The position numbers were made by a program, and so were the translations under genes. From Caulobacter hibisci (GTDB lineage Bacteria; Pseudomonadota; Alphaproteobacteria; Caulobacterales; Caulobacteraceae), in NCBI RefSeq assembly GCF_016135805.1, contig NZ_JADWOX010000022.1:1-64000 (forward strand): a stretch of DNA of 64,000 nucleotides, written 5' to 3'. Each line of letters opens with the position of its first letter. The stretch's first letter is position 1. Of this stretch, positions 44,325 to 51,945 are shown piece after piece. The notes beneath the pieces are model-generated. The model ran no database searches. It worked only from the letters and a program-made list of their open reading frames with translations, and was not told the origin of the DNA.

Positions 44325-45383
44325 TTATCGGCCTCCGGCCGTGGGAAGGGTCCGCGCGTAGCGGTCCCAGGTCTTGACGAGGTCGCGGGCGACGACGCCC
44401 CCGACGCGGAATTCGGCTTCGAAGGCGGCCTTGGCCCCGTCGTCGTGCAGCACGCGCGGGAAGGTCGGCTGGCCCAGCGGCGGGCGCGTGTAGTTGCTGG
44501 CGGTGCGCAGCACCAGCACCCGGCGCCGGTCGATGCGGCCGCTGTCGGCATGGGCGTCGAGCACGTCGAGGATCCCCTGGTCTTCGCAGTCGGTCATGGT
44601 GAAGGTCCCCGCGCCGTCGGTCCAGAGCTTGACCCAATCGCGGGCCCACTGGGTGCGGTGCGTGCCGTGCCAGAAGCGCACCGTGCCCAGGGCGTCGCCT
44701 TGCAGCACGAAGGGCGGGCGCTGGCCCTGGGGTTCGCCGGCATAGCCGGCGCGCAGGGCCTTCAGGTCGGCGTTGTCGGGCAGGACGACGTCCTTGGTCA
44801 GGGCGTAGGCCCAGTCGACCAGGCCGCGATCAAGCGTCCAGACCATGGCGCTGGAGCCCTCGGCCTTGCCCTTCACGTTCGGGCGGTCGGCGTCGTTGGA
44901 ATAGAGGCCGTAGGGCCAGTCGGCCGGGATCTCGCGGTCGTCGACCTCGTAGATCGGGTCGGCGTCGACGACGTAGCGAGCCCAGGCGGCGCTGCCGACC
45001 GAGGCGGCGGCCGGATCGACCCCGGCGATGCCGCTGACGATCCAGTAGGCGTGGGAGAGGTCGAACTGGTCCGACAGGATCAGGGCCGCGACGCTTTCCC
45101 GCGTCCTGCCGCGCATGTCGCTGACGATGGCCAGCACCCCGTCGTCGGAATAGCGGGCGAGGTGGCGGACGCCCGGCACGCGGATCTCGCGCTTCAGCGG
45201 CCAGCCCTCGACCCAGGGCTGGAACTCGCCGGCGATGTCGCCGGTGTCGGCGCCGATCTCGAAGGTGGTGACGACCACGACCTTGATCGGGATGGGCCTG
45301 CTCGCCGCTTGGGCCAACACCGGCGCCGCCGCGCCCAACAGCACCGCCAAGGCGACCAATGTTCTTATAATCCAAGCCCGCAT
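44325..45383 (-). CDS. Purine nucleoside permease (NUP family), exported
   Basis: The ATG at 45383 starts a signal peptide (RTLVALAVLLGAAAPVLAQA); the longer frame overlaps the divergent gene. The protein has 352 residues. Blocks IKVVVVTTFEIGADTGDIAG, DQFDLSHAYWIVSGIAGVDP, YGLYSNDADRPNVKG and VLRTASNYTRPPLGQPTF are typical of the NUP family, which is structurally phosphorylase-like and is described as a purine nucleoside transporter in yeast. In bacteria it is exported and may bind or cleave nucleosides. It is followed at 3 bp by the NCS2 permease. Confidence 0.88.
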   Translation of the reverse strand: MRAWIIRTLVALAVLLGAAAPVLAQAASRPIPIKVVVVTTFEIGADTGDIAGEFQPWVEGWPLKREIRVPGVRHLARYSDDGVLAIVSDMRGRTRESVAALILSDQFDLSHAYWIVSGIAGVDPAAASVGSAAWARYVVDADPIYEVDDREIPADWPYGLYSNDADRPNVKGKAEGSSAMVWTLDRGLVDWAYALTKDVVLPDNADLKALRAGYAGEPQGQRPPFVLQGDALGTVRFWHGTHRTQWARDWVKLWTDGAGTFTMTDCEDQGILDVLDAHADSGRIDRRRVLVLRTASNYTRPPLGQPTFPRVLHDDGAKAAFEAEFRVGGVVARDLVKTWDRYARTLPTAGGR

Positions 45384-45519
45384 GACCGCCCCGCTCCTGA
45401 AAACGGCGCGAAAGTCGTCGCTTGCGGGAGTCGATGCAACAGTGTGGCCTTCCGGCCTTTCTGCGCGGGCGCACGCAAGGCTAGGGTGCCGCCGAATCGA
45501 CCATCGGAAGCCTTCCCCC

Positions 45520-46422
45520 ATGCGTATCGCCCTGACCGTCCTCGCCTGCGCCGCCTTCGCCGCGCCGATCGCCGCGGCCGCCGCCGAGCGCCTGGACGCC
45601 GCGCCGCGCACGGCCGTGGTCAGCGCCTTCCCGCCGGAGATGGCGGCGCTGGAGGCGGCGACCTCGGGTAAGACCGAACACGTCGCGGCTGGCGCGCGCT
45701 ATGTGACCGGCACGCTGGAGGGCAAGCCGGTGGTGCTGTTCCTGTCGGGGATCAGCATGGTCAATGCGGCCATGACCACCCAGGCCGCGCTCGACCGCTT
45801 CCACGTCACTCGCATCGTGTTCTCCGGCGTGGCTGGCGGGGCCGATCCCGCGCTGGAGGTCGGCGACGTGGTGGCGCCGGAGACCTGGGCCCAGACCTCG
45901 GAAATGGCCTATGCCCGCGAGGTCCCGGGCGGCTTCGCGCCGACGCCCGGCCTGGTCAGCGACCTGCCCAATTTCGGCATGATGCATCCGCGCGCCGTGA
46001 CGGTGAACCAGGACCCGGCCAAGACCGAGGACAGGCTGTCCTTCGCCGCCGATCCGGACCTTATCGCCCAGGCCCGCAAGAGCGTCGAGGGCCTTGCGCT
46101 GAAGCGCTGCGCCGCCGGCCAGTGCCTGACCAAGCCGCCCAAGGTGGTGGTCGGCGGGGCCGGCGGCTCGGGCCCGGTGTTCGTCGATAACGCCGCCTTC
46201 CGCGACTACGCCCACAAGACCTTCGGCGCTCGGGTGCTCGACATGGAAAGCGCCGCCGTGGCCCAGGTGGCCTACGTGAACAAGACCCCGTTCATCGCCT
46301 TCCGCAGCCTGTCGGACCTGGCCGGCGGCGATCCGGCGACCAACCAGTTCCCGGTGTTCCTGCGGCTGGCGGCGGACAATTCGGCGACGGTGGTGCGGGC
46401 GTTTGTCAGGGCTTTGCCCTGA
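45520..46422 (+). CDS. Exported MTA/SAH-type nucleosidase (phosphorylase superfamily)
   Basis: The start ATG at 45520 gives a signal peptide (MRIALTVLACAAFAAPIAAA), 300 residues in all. The PNP/UDP-type core is clear: TAVVSAFPPEMAALEAATSG (general Glu), FLSGISMVNAAMTTQAALDR, IVFSGVAGGADPALEVGDVV, ARVLDMESAAVAQVAYVNKT (ribose-binding Glu) and FIAFRSLSDLAGG (catalytic Asp). It should split the N-glycosidic bond of nucleosides such as MTA, but in the periplasm. Divergent from the NUP/NCS2 genes (136 bp), forming a purine-scavenging group. Confidence 0.87.
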   Translation: MRIALTVLACAAFAAPIAAAAAERLDAAPRTAVVSAFPPEMAALEAATSGKTEHVAAGARYVTGTLEGKPVVLFLSGISMVNAAMTTQAALDRFHVTRIVFSGVAGGADPALEVGDVVAPETWAQTSEMAYAREVPGGFAPTPGLVSDLPNFGMMHPRAVTVNQDPAKTEDRLSFAADPDLIAQARKSVEGLALKRCAAGQCLTKPPKVVVGGAGGSGPVFVDNAAFRDYAHKTFGARVLDMESAAVAQVAYVNKTPFIAFRSLSDLAGGDPATNQFPVFLRLAADNSATVVRAFVRALP

Positions 46423-46433
46423 GATTGGGCAGA

Positions 46434-46621
46434 CCTCTCCCAGCCCAAAATCACCTCTCCCAGAGGGAGAGGGAGGGGCCCAGGCGACAGCCTGGGAGGG
46501 TGAGGGGTTTCAGACTTTCCGGACAGGGTAGGGTCAAAGGGTGATGGGACCGCCAATGGTGTACCCCCTCACCCTCCCACGCCTTCGGCGCGGGCCCCTC
46601 CCTCTCCCCATGGGAGAGGTT
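46434..46621. repeat. Long inverted repeat (C/T-rich and G/A-rich arms)
   Basis: Left arm ACCTCTCCCAGAGGGAGAGG...GGGAGGGTGAGGGGTTT, right arm CCCCTCACCCTCCCACGCCT...CCCTCTCCCCATGGGAGAGG. The arms are complementary across about 60 bp each with a 45-bp spacer, between two convergent genes, and could end transcription on both strands. Confidence 0.75.
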
Positions 46622-46645
46622 TTCCTTGGGCCGTCTCTGCCTAAC

Positions 46646-47608
46646 TCACGTCTTCAGCGGATCCTTCGCGTTCGGATCGCCGTAGGTCAGCGACACGAAC
46701 ACGTCCTCCAGGTCCGGATCCTCGGTCGCGATGTCCTTGATCGACACGCCCGCCCCGCGCACCGCCGCCAGCACATGCTCGACGCTCGACTGGCCGGTGC
46801 GATAGCTCACCGAGAAGGCCCCGCCCGCGCGGCCCTTGGTGTCGAAGCCTTCCAGCACCGGGGGAATCGACAGCGGGCTCTCCGGCGTCACCACCACGTT
46901 GCGGATGTCCATCCGGCCCAGCAGGGTCGGGGTCGGCTCGCAGACCACCACCTCGCCGCGGTTGACGATGGCGATCTGGTCGCACAGCTCCTGGGCCTCT
47001 TCCAGATAGTGGGTGGTCAGCACGATGGTCACGCCCAGCTCGTGCAGGCCCTTCACATATTCCCACAGCTGGCGGCGCAGCTCGACATCGACGCCGGCAG
47101 TCGGCTCGTCGAGGATCAGCACCGGCGGCTGGTGGACCATGGCCTTGGCCACCATCAGCCGGCGCTTCATGCCGCCCGACAGCTGGCGGACATAGGCGTT
47201 GGCCTTGTCGCCCAGGCCCAGGGCGTTGAGCAGCTCGTCCGTGCGGCGCTCGTTCTTGGGCACGCCGTAATAGCCGGCCTGCACCTCCAGCGACTCGCGC
47301 GGGGTGAAGAAGACGTCGGCGGCCAGCTCCTGGGGCACCACGCCGATGGCGGCGCGGGCGTCGCGCGGCCGCTCGTCGATGTCGCGGCCCCAGATCTTCA
47401 CCGTGCCCGACGACTTGCGGGTCAGGCCGGCCAGGATGTTGATGAAGGTCGACTTGCCCGCCCCGTTGGGACCCAGGAGTCCGAAGATCGAGCCGCGCGG
47501 CACCTTCAGGTCGATGCCGTTCAGCGCCCGCTTTTCCGGCGCGGTCTTGGTGGCGGGATAGGTCTTGAACAGGCCCTCGGCTTCGATCGCGTAGGCAGGC
47601 AGGTCCAT
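46646..47608 (-). CDS. ABC transporter ATP-binding protein (ABC-2/NodI-like)
   Basis: The start is the ATG at 47608 (MDLPAYAIEAEGLFKTYPAT), 320 residues. Walker A GLLGPNGAGKSTFINIL, Q-loop VVPQELAAD, signature QLSGGMKRRLMVAKAMVHQP, Walker B VLILDEPTAGVD and the His switch TTHYLEE are intact. The C-terminal 70 residues are a typical extra domain of drug/polysaccharide-exporting ABC-2 ATPases. No permease gene lies next to it in this window, so its partner is elsewhere. Divergent from the zinc-finger gene. Confidence 0.92.
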   Translation of the reverse strand: MDLPAYAIEAEGLFKTYPATKTAPEKRALNGIDLKVPRGSIFGLLGPNGAGKSTFINILAGLTRKSSGTVKIWGRDIDERPRDARAAIGVVPQELAADVFFTPRESLEVQAGYYGVPKNERRTDELLNALGLGDKANAYVRQLSGGMKRRLMVAKAMVHQPPVLILDEPTAGVDVELRRQLWEYVKGLHELGVTIVLTTHYLEEAQELCDQIAIVNRGEVVVCEPTPTLLGRMDIRNVVVTPESPLSIPPVLEGFDTKGRAGGAFSVSYRTGQSSVEHVLAAVRGAGVSIKDIATEDPDLEDVFVSLTYGDPNAKDPLKT

Positions 47609-47758
47609 GAAGCGTCCAATCGGGGCCCAGACGGGCCGAAGGCTTTGAAAACAGGGGCGTGGCGCCTTGCCCGAATTGACGCGGCGCCGACGCGTCGCAT
47701 AGGTATGCCTCGTTCGCCGCCTAGCCAAGGCCGCGCTCAGAATTCGAAGGTTACTGCC

Positions 47759-48049
47759 ATGGCCAAGGCCAAGTCCGAAGCTCCGACCGCCCCCACCGCC
47801 ATGGACGTGAGCGTCGTCCAGGTCGGCGCCGGCCCGGCCCCCGAGATCGTCCACGTCCATTCGCACCGCATCGCCTGCGACGGCGTCGGCGGCGCTCTGG
47901 GCCATCCGCGCGTGTGGCTGGAGATGGGCGCGGCCGGTTCGGTCGACTGCCCCTATTGCGACCGCCGCTTCATCGCCGACACCCATGCCGGCCATGACGA
48001 GGACGAGCAGCTCGCCCCCGGCGTCTACGAAGGCGGCGGCGGCCACTAA
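47759..48049 (+). CDS. CHCC-type zinc-finger domain protein
   Basis: The ATG is at 47759; the protein has 96 residues. HVHSHRIACDGVGGALGHPR, VWLEMGAAGSVDCPYCDRRF is the zf-CHCC pattern (Cys, His, CxxC) known from the mitochondrial complex I accessory subunit NDUFS6 and its alphaproteobacterial relatives. The N-terminal 25 residues are Ala/Pro-rich linker. It precedes the thioesterase gene by 16 bp, so they are likely cotranscribed. Confidence 0.85.
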   Translation: MAKAKSEAPTAPTAMDVSVVQVGAGPAPEIVHVHSHRIACDGVGGALGHPRVWLEMGAAGSVDCPYCDRRFIADTHAGHDEDEQLAPGVYEGGGGH

Positions 48050-48065
48050 GGTCGCCCAAGCCAAG

Positions 48066-48497
48066 ATGGACGACTCCTCGCTCTCCGGCCCGCGTGCCGA
48101 GACCCTCGCCCAGGCCTGGGAGGCGGCCGAGTGGCCGCACGACCCGCCGGTCCTGCGCGCCATCGCCATGCCGTCCGACACCAACCCCGAAGGCGACATC
48201 TTCGGCGGCTGGCTGCTGTCGCAGATGGACCTCGCGGCGGCCTCGATCGCCTTCCACCGCGCCGCCGGCCGCTGCGCCACCATCGCCGTCGATGGCATGG
48301 TGTTCATCAGCCCGGTGTTCGTCGGCGACGAGGTCAGCCTGTTCGCCCGCATCGTCCATACGGGCCGCACCTCGCTGAAGGTCGAGGTCGAAGCCTGGCG
48401 CCGCCGCCGCGACGGCGAAAAGGCCCACAAGGTGACCCAGGGCGTGTTCACCTTCGTCGCCATCGGCGAGGACCGCAAGCCGCGGCCTTTGCCTTAG
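48066..48497 (+). CDS. Acyl-CoA thioesterase (YciA-like hotdog fold)
   Basis: The ATG at 48066 gives 143 residues (MDDSSLSGPRAETLAQAWEA); a longer frame overlaps the zinc-finger gene. The hotdog core is RAIAMPSDTNPEGDIFGGWL, LSQMDLAAASIAFHRAAGRC (catalytic Asp in QMD), DGMVFISPVFVGDEVSLFAR, RTSLKVEVEAWRRRRDGEKA, KVTQGVFTFVAIGEDRKPRP. It hydrolyses acyl-CoA in the cytoplasm. Start is inferred from family alignment. Confidence 0.9.
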   Translation: MDDSSLSGPRAETLAQAWEAAEWPHDPPVLRAIAMPSDTNPEGDIFGGWLLSQMDLAAASIAFHRAAGRCATIAVDGMVFISPVFVGDEVSLFARIVHTGRTSLKVEVEAWRRRRDGEKAHKVTQGVFTFVAIGEDRKPRPLP

Positions 48498-48505
48498 TTC
48501 AAGAC

Positions 48506-48622
48506 GCTCCCCCTGAAGGGGGAGCTGTCGGCGAAGCCGACTGAGGGGGAAGTGATCGCGGCGCGTCAGCAGCCGCTTCCCCCTCCGGCCCTTCGGGCCA
48601 CCTCCCCCTTCAGGGGGAGGGT
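48506..48622. repeat. Composite inverted repeat (family 2, copy 2)
   Basis: Same architecture as 23974-24104: GCTCCCCCTGAAGGGGGAGC ... CTTCCCCCTCCGGCCCTTCG ... CCTCCCCCTTCAGGGGGAGG, again between convergent genes. Confidence 0.8.
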
Positions 48623-48627
48623 CTAAC

Positions 48628-50382
48628 TCACAGCCCCTTCGCCACGCCCTCGCGCCGCGGATCTGCGCCGCCCTCGAGCACCCCGTCCTTCCGCACGATC
48701 ACCCCGTGCAGGCCCGAATTCTCGTTCTGGCCTTCCTTGACCAGCACGCCGCGCGCCTGCAGCGCTGCGGTCAGCTCCGGGCCGAAGCGGTCGACCTCGC
48801 CGGAGAACACCTCACCGCGCGCCACCAGGTTGGGCAGGGCCACGGCGTCCTGCATCGACAGTCCCCAGTCGAACACCCCGACCATGGCTTTCAGATTGTA
48901 GGACAGGATCGCCGAGCCGCCCGGCGAGCCGACGGCGGCCAGGAACTGGCCCTTCTTGTCGAGCACGATCAGCGGCGACATCGACGAGCGCGGGCGCTTG
49001 CCGCCGGCCACGGCGTTGGCGCCGGGCAGGCCGTCCTTGTCGACCGGCGCGAAGTTGAAGTCGGTCAGCTGGTTATTGAGGAAGAAGCCGCCGACCATCC
49101 GCCCCGAGCCGAAGATGCTCTCGACCGTGGTGGTCATCGACACCACGTTGCCGGCCGGATCGACGATGACGAAGTGGGTGGTGCCGCCCGGCTCGATCGT
49201 CGAGTCCGGCCCGACCTTGGGCGCGCCCTTGGGCAGGCCGAAGCTGGGGACCGGGCCGGCCGTCTCGCCGATCAGCTTGGCGCGGTCCTTCACATAGGCC
49301 GGCTCCAGCAGGCCTTCGACCGGCACGGTCACCTTGCCCGGATCGCCGACATAGCGGTCGCGGTCGGCGTACATGACGCGTTCGGCCTCGGCGAGCAGGG
49401 TCCAGGCGATCGGGTCCTTGGGGCCGCGCCTGGCGATGTCGGTGTGCTCGAGCATCAGCAGGGCCTGCAGCAGCGACACCCCGCTCGACGACGGATTGGG
49501 CACGCAGACGGTGTAGACCTTCCAGGGCCGGCACAGGGCGTCGGCCGAACGGGGCCTGTAGGCCGCCATGTCGGCCAGGGTCATGGCCGAGGGCCGCTCG
49601 CCCTCGTGCAGCTTGGCGACGATCGCCTCTGCGAGCGGACCTTCGTAGAGCGCTGAGGGCCCCTCGGCGGCCAGGCGGCGCACCGTGGCGGCGTAGGCCG
49701 GGTTCCTCAGCGTCTCGCCGGCCTGGTAGCGCTGGCCGTCGGGCTTGGTGAAATAGGCGGTGGCGTCGGCCGTGCGGCCCTGCGGCGAGCGGCCATTGAT
49801 CATCGAGGCCAGGCGCGGGCTCACCACAAAGCCACGGTCGGCCAGCCGCTCGGCGTCGAGGAACAGACGGTCCCAGCCGATCGCGCCGTGCTCTTTCTGG
49901 GCCTGGGCCAGCATGCCGACCGCGCCCGGCACGCCGGTCGAGCGGCCCGACAGCACCGCCGAGATGAACGGCACGGGCTTGCCGTCGTCGCCCAGGAACA
50001 GGGCCGGCGTCGCGGCGGCGGGCGCGGTCTCGCGGCCGTCATAGGCGGTGACTTTGCCGGTCTTGGCGTCGTAGACCATCAGGAACGAGCCGCCGCCCAG
50101 GCCCGAGCTCTGCGGCTCCACCAGGCCCAGCACCGCCTGCACCGCCACCGCCGCATCGACGGCCGAACCGCCTTCGCGCAGCACTCTGAGGCCGGCTTCG
50201 GTGGCCAGCGGATTGGCCGTGGCGACCATGCCGCGCGGGCTGTAGGCCGCGGCCGCGCCAACCGTACTCGGGGCCGTAGCCGAAGCCGGCCTGCCCTTCG
50301 CCACAGCCGCCGGCGTCGCGCAGCCGGCGATCCCTCCGCAAGCGGTCAGGACGGCGAGGGCGGCGAGAACGGGCAGACGCAT
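48628..50382 (-). CDS. ggt: Gamma-glutamyltransferase, lipoprotein-type
   Basis: The start is the ATG at 50382 (MRLPVLAALAVLTACGGIAG with C next), a lipobox near residue 21; 584 residues. GGT hallmarks: RGMVATANPLATEAGLRVLR, EGGSAVDAAVAVQAVLGLVE, SSGLGGGSFLMVYDAKTGKV, the autocleavage/nucleophile Thr in PGGTTHFVIVDPAGNVVSMT, and GSPGGSAILSYNLKAMVGVF. The precursor should self-cleave before the Thr into large and small subunits. It breaks down extracellular glutathione and gamma-glutamyl compounds in the periplasm. Confidence 0.94.
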   Translation of the reverse strand: MRLPVLAALAVLTACGGIAGCATPAAVAKGRPASATAPSTVGAAAAYSPRGMVATANPLATEAGLRVLREGGSAVDAAVAVQAVLGLVEPQSSGLGGGSFLMVYDAKTGKVTAYDGRETAPAAATPALFLGDDGKPVPFISAVLSGRSTGVPGAVGMLAQAQKEHGAIGWDRLFLDAERLADRGFVVSPRLASMINGRSPQGRTADATAYFTKPDGQRYQAGETLRNPAYAATVRRLAAEGPSALYEGPLAEAIVAKLHEGERPSAMTLADMAAYRPRSADALCRPWKVYTVCVPNPSSSGVSLLQALLMLEHTDIARRGPKDPIAWTLLAEAERVMYADRDRYVGDPGKVTVPVEGLLEPAYVKDRAKLIGETAGPVPSFGLPKGAPKVGPDSTIEPGGTTHFVIVDPAGNVVSMTTTVESIFGSGRMVGGFFLNNQLTDFNFAPVDKDGLPGANAVAGGKRPRSSMSPLIVLDKKGQFLAAVGSPGGSAILSYNLKAMVGVFDWGLSMQDAVALPNLVARGEVFSGEVDRFGPELTAALQARGVLVKEGQNENSGLHGVIVRKDGVLEGGADPRREGVAKGL

Positions 50383-50605
50383 GGGCGGATCCTCGAAAAG
50401 GGCGCGAAACAGATCCCCGCGAGCGGCGGCAAAGCCGACTCCCGGACCGGGGATTCGACGAACCATGCCCCCGCCGCCGCCACCGCGCTCGCAAAAAACG
50501 CCGTCCCGAGCCCCTGCGACATCTTTTCCCGGCGCCCAAACCGTTGCCAGACAAGGGCTCGCCTACTTATCCACCGGACTTGACGACCTTTTTTCGACAA
50601 GACGC

Positions 50606-50634
50606 TTGCACACCCCCGGGGTCCAGGCTATTTC
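50606..50634 (+). promoter_or_regulatory. Promoter of tRNA-Arg(ACG) at 50659
   Basis: TTGCAC (50606-50611), 17-bp spacer, TATTTC (50629-50634), 25 bp before the tRNA 5' end. Good spacing and sequence for a sigma-70-type tRNA promoter. Confidence 0.6.
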
Positions 50635-50658
50635 CCCCGCCTCGCCGCAAGGCAGTGC

Positions 50659-50735
50659 GCGCCCGTAGCTCAGCTGGATAGAGCATCAGACTACGAATCT
50701 GAGGGTCGGACGTTCGAATCGTTCCGGGCGCGCCA
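50659..50735 (+). tRNA. tRNA-Arg(ACG), second copy
   Basis: A 77-nt cloverleaf identical to 42776-42852 but on the forward strand, anticodon ACG, encoded CCA. It includes the full 50-bp attachment sequence of the element (50687-50736, opposite orientation). Confidence 0.95.
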
Positions 50736-50786
50736 TTTACTTCCCCACATCGAGAAGCTTTGCGCATCGCGCCGTTGGCGTCAGGC

Positions 50787-51164
50787 CTACGGCCGTCCGC
50801 CCAGCGCCGACTCCAGGCACTTCACGATGCTGTCGCCGCTGAAGGGCTTGCGCAGGAAGCAGGTGGCGCCGAGGGCGAGGCCGCGGGCGCGGGCGCGGGC
50901 GTCGTCGAAGGCGGTGATCAGGATCACGGGGGTGGCGACGCCGCGTTCGCCCAAGGCCAGCTGCAGGTCGAAGCCGGACAGGCCGGGCATCTGCACGTCG
51001 CTGATCAGGCAGTCGGCGCCGGCCGAGATCTCCGAGGCAAGGAAGGCGGCGGCGGAGGCGAAGGTGGCGACGCGGTGGCCGAGGGAGCGGATCAGGGCTT
51101 CGAGGGAAGCCCGGACGGCTTCGTCGTCGTCGACCACGGCGATCAGCGGGGCTTGGGACACCAA
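50787..51164 (-). CDS. Single-domain response regulator (REC only)
   Basis: The protein has 125 residues: IAVVDDDEAVRASLEALIRS, phospho-acceptor D56 in DCLISDVQMPGLSGFDLQLA, Thr in VILITAFDDA, and Lys in TCFLRKPFSGDSIVKCLES. There is no output domain. It probably shuttles phosphate from a histidine kinase, most likely the PAS kinase at 51946 or another. It lies on the same strand as the FixJ-like gene with a 106-bp gap. Confidence 0.9.
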   Translation of the reverse strand: MVSQAPLIAVVDDDEAVRASLEALIRSLGHRVATFASAAAFLASEISAGADCLISDVQMPGLSGFDLQLALGERGVATPVILITAFDDARARARGLALGATCFLRKPFSGDSIVKCLESALGGRP

Positions 51165-51270
51165 CTCGTCCTTCTCGGGTCGCCGGCCCCGTTCAAACGA
51201 CTGACGGACGGCGACGGCTCCCTTCTGCCCCAGGCCGGCCCGGCGCGAAATTATACTTGGGTGTAAGGCG

Positions 51271-51888
51271 TTATGTCGCGGAGGCGACTCCCAGCAGTTC
51301 GGCCATGCGCACGAACTCGAGCATCGAGCGCGCCTCCATCTTCCGCATCGCCGAGCTGCGGTGGATCTTCACGGTGATTTCCGAGAGGCCGATCTCGAAG
51401 GCGATCTGCTTGTTCATCAGGCCGGCGGCGACCAGGCCCATGACCTGGCGCTCGCGGGCGGTCAGGGTGTCGTAGCGGCGGCGGGCCTCGTCGAGGCCGG
51501 AGCGTTCGGCGCGCTGGGCCTGGTCGCGGTCGATGGCGGCCATCACCGCGTCGAGCATGTCCTGGTCGCGGAACGGCTTGGCGAGGAAATCGACGGCGCC
51601 GGCCTTCATGCCGCGCACGGTCATCGGGATGTCGCCGTGGCCGGTCATCAGCACCACCGGCATGCGGATGTCGGCGGCGTTGAGCTGGGCCTGGAAGTCG
51701 AGGCCGCTGACTCCGGGGAGCCGTACGTCCAAGACGAGGCACCCCGGCTCGTGCGCATGTCCGGACTTGAAGAAATCCTGGGCGGCGCCGAACAGCTTCG
51801 TCTCCAGCCCGACCGAACGGAACAGGCTGTCGAGGGCCAGGCGGATGGACCCGTCGTCGTCGACAATGTGCACCGTCGGAGCGGACAT
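51271..51888 (-). CDS. FixJ-type two-component response regulator (REC + LuxR HTH)
   Basis: The ATG at 51888 gives 205 residues (MSAPTVHIVDDDGSIRLALD). REC domain with phospho-acceptor D54 (CLVLDVRLPGVSGLDFQ) and KPF; HTH at about 140-200 (LTARERQVMGLVAAGLMNKQ, IAFEIGLSEITVKIHRSSAM). The longest frame to 52392 is a composition artefact over the divergent gene. It faces the PAS kinase across 57 bp, so the pair is very probably a cognate two-component system. Confidence 0.92.
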   Translation of the reverse strand: MSAPTVHIVDDDGSIRLALDSLFRSVGLETKLFGAAQDFFKSGHAHEPGCLVLDVRLPGVSGLDFQAQLNAADIRMPVVLMTGHGDIPMTVRGMKAGAVDFLAKPFRDQDMLDAVMAAIDRDQAQRAERSGLDEARRRYDTLTARERQVMGLVAAGLMNKQIAFEIGLSEITVKIHRSSAMRKMEARSMLEFVRMAELLGVASAT

Positions 51889-51945
51889 GGACGATAGCTG
51901 GACCTGCCGCGGTCGCGGCGTCAACAATAGCGGCGCAACCTTTCG

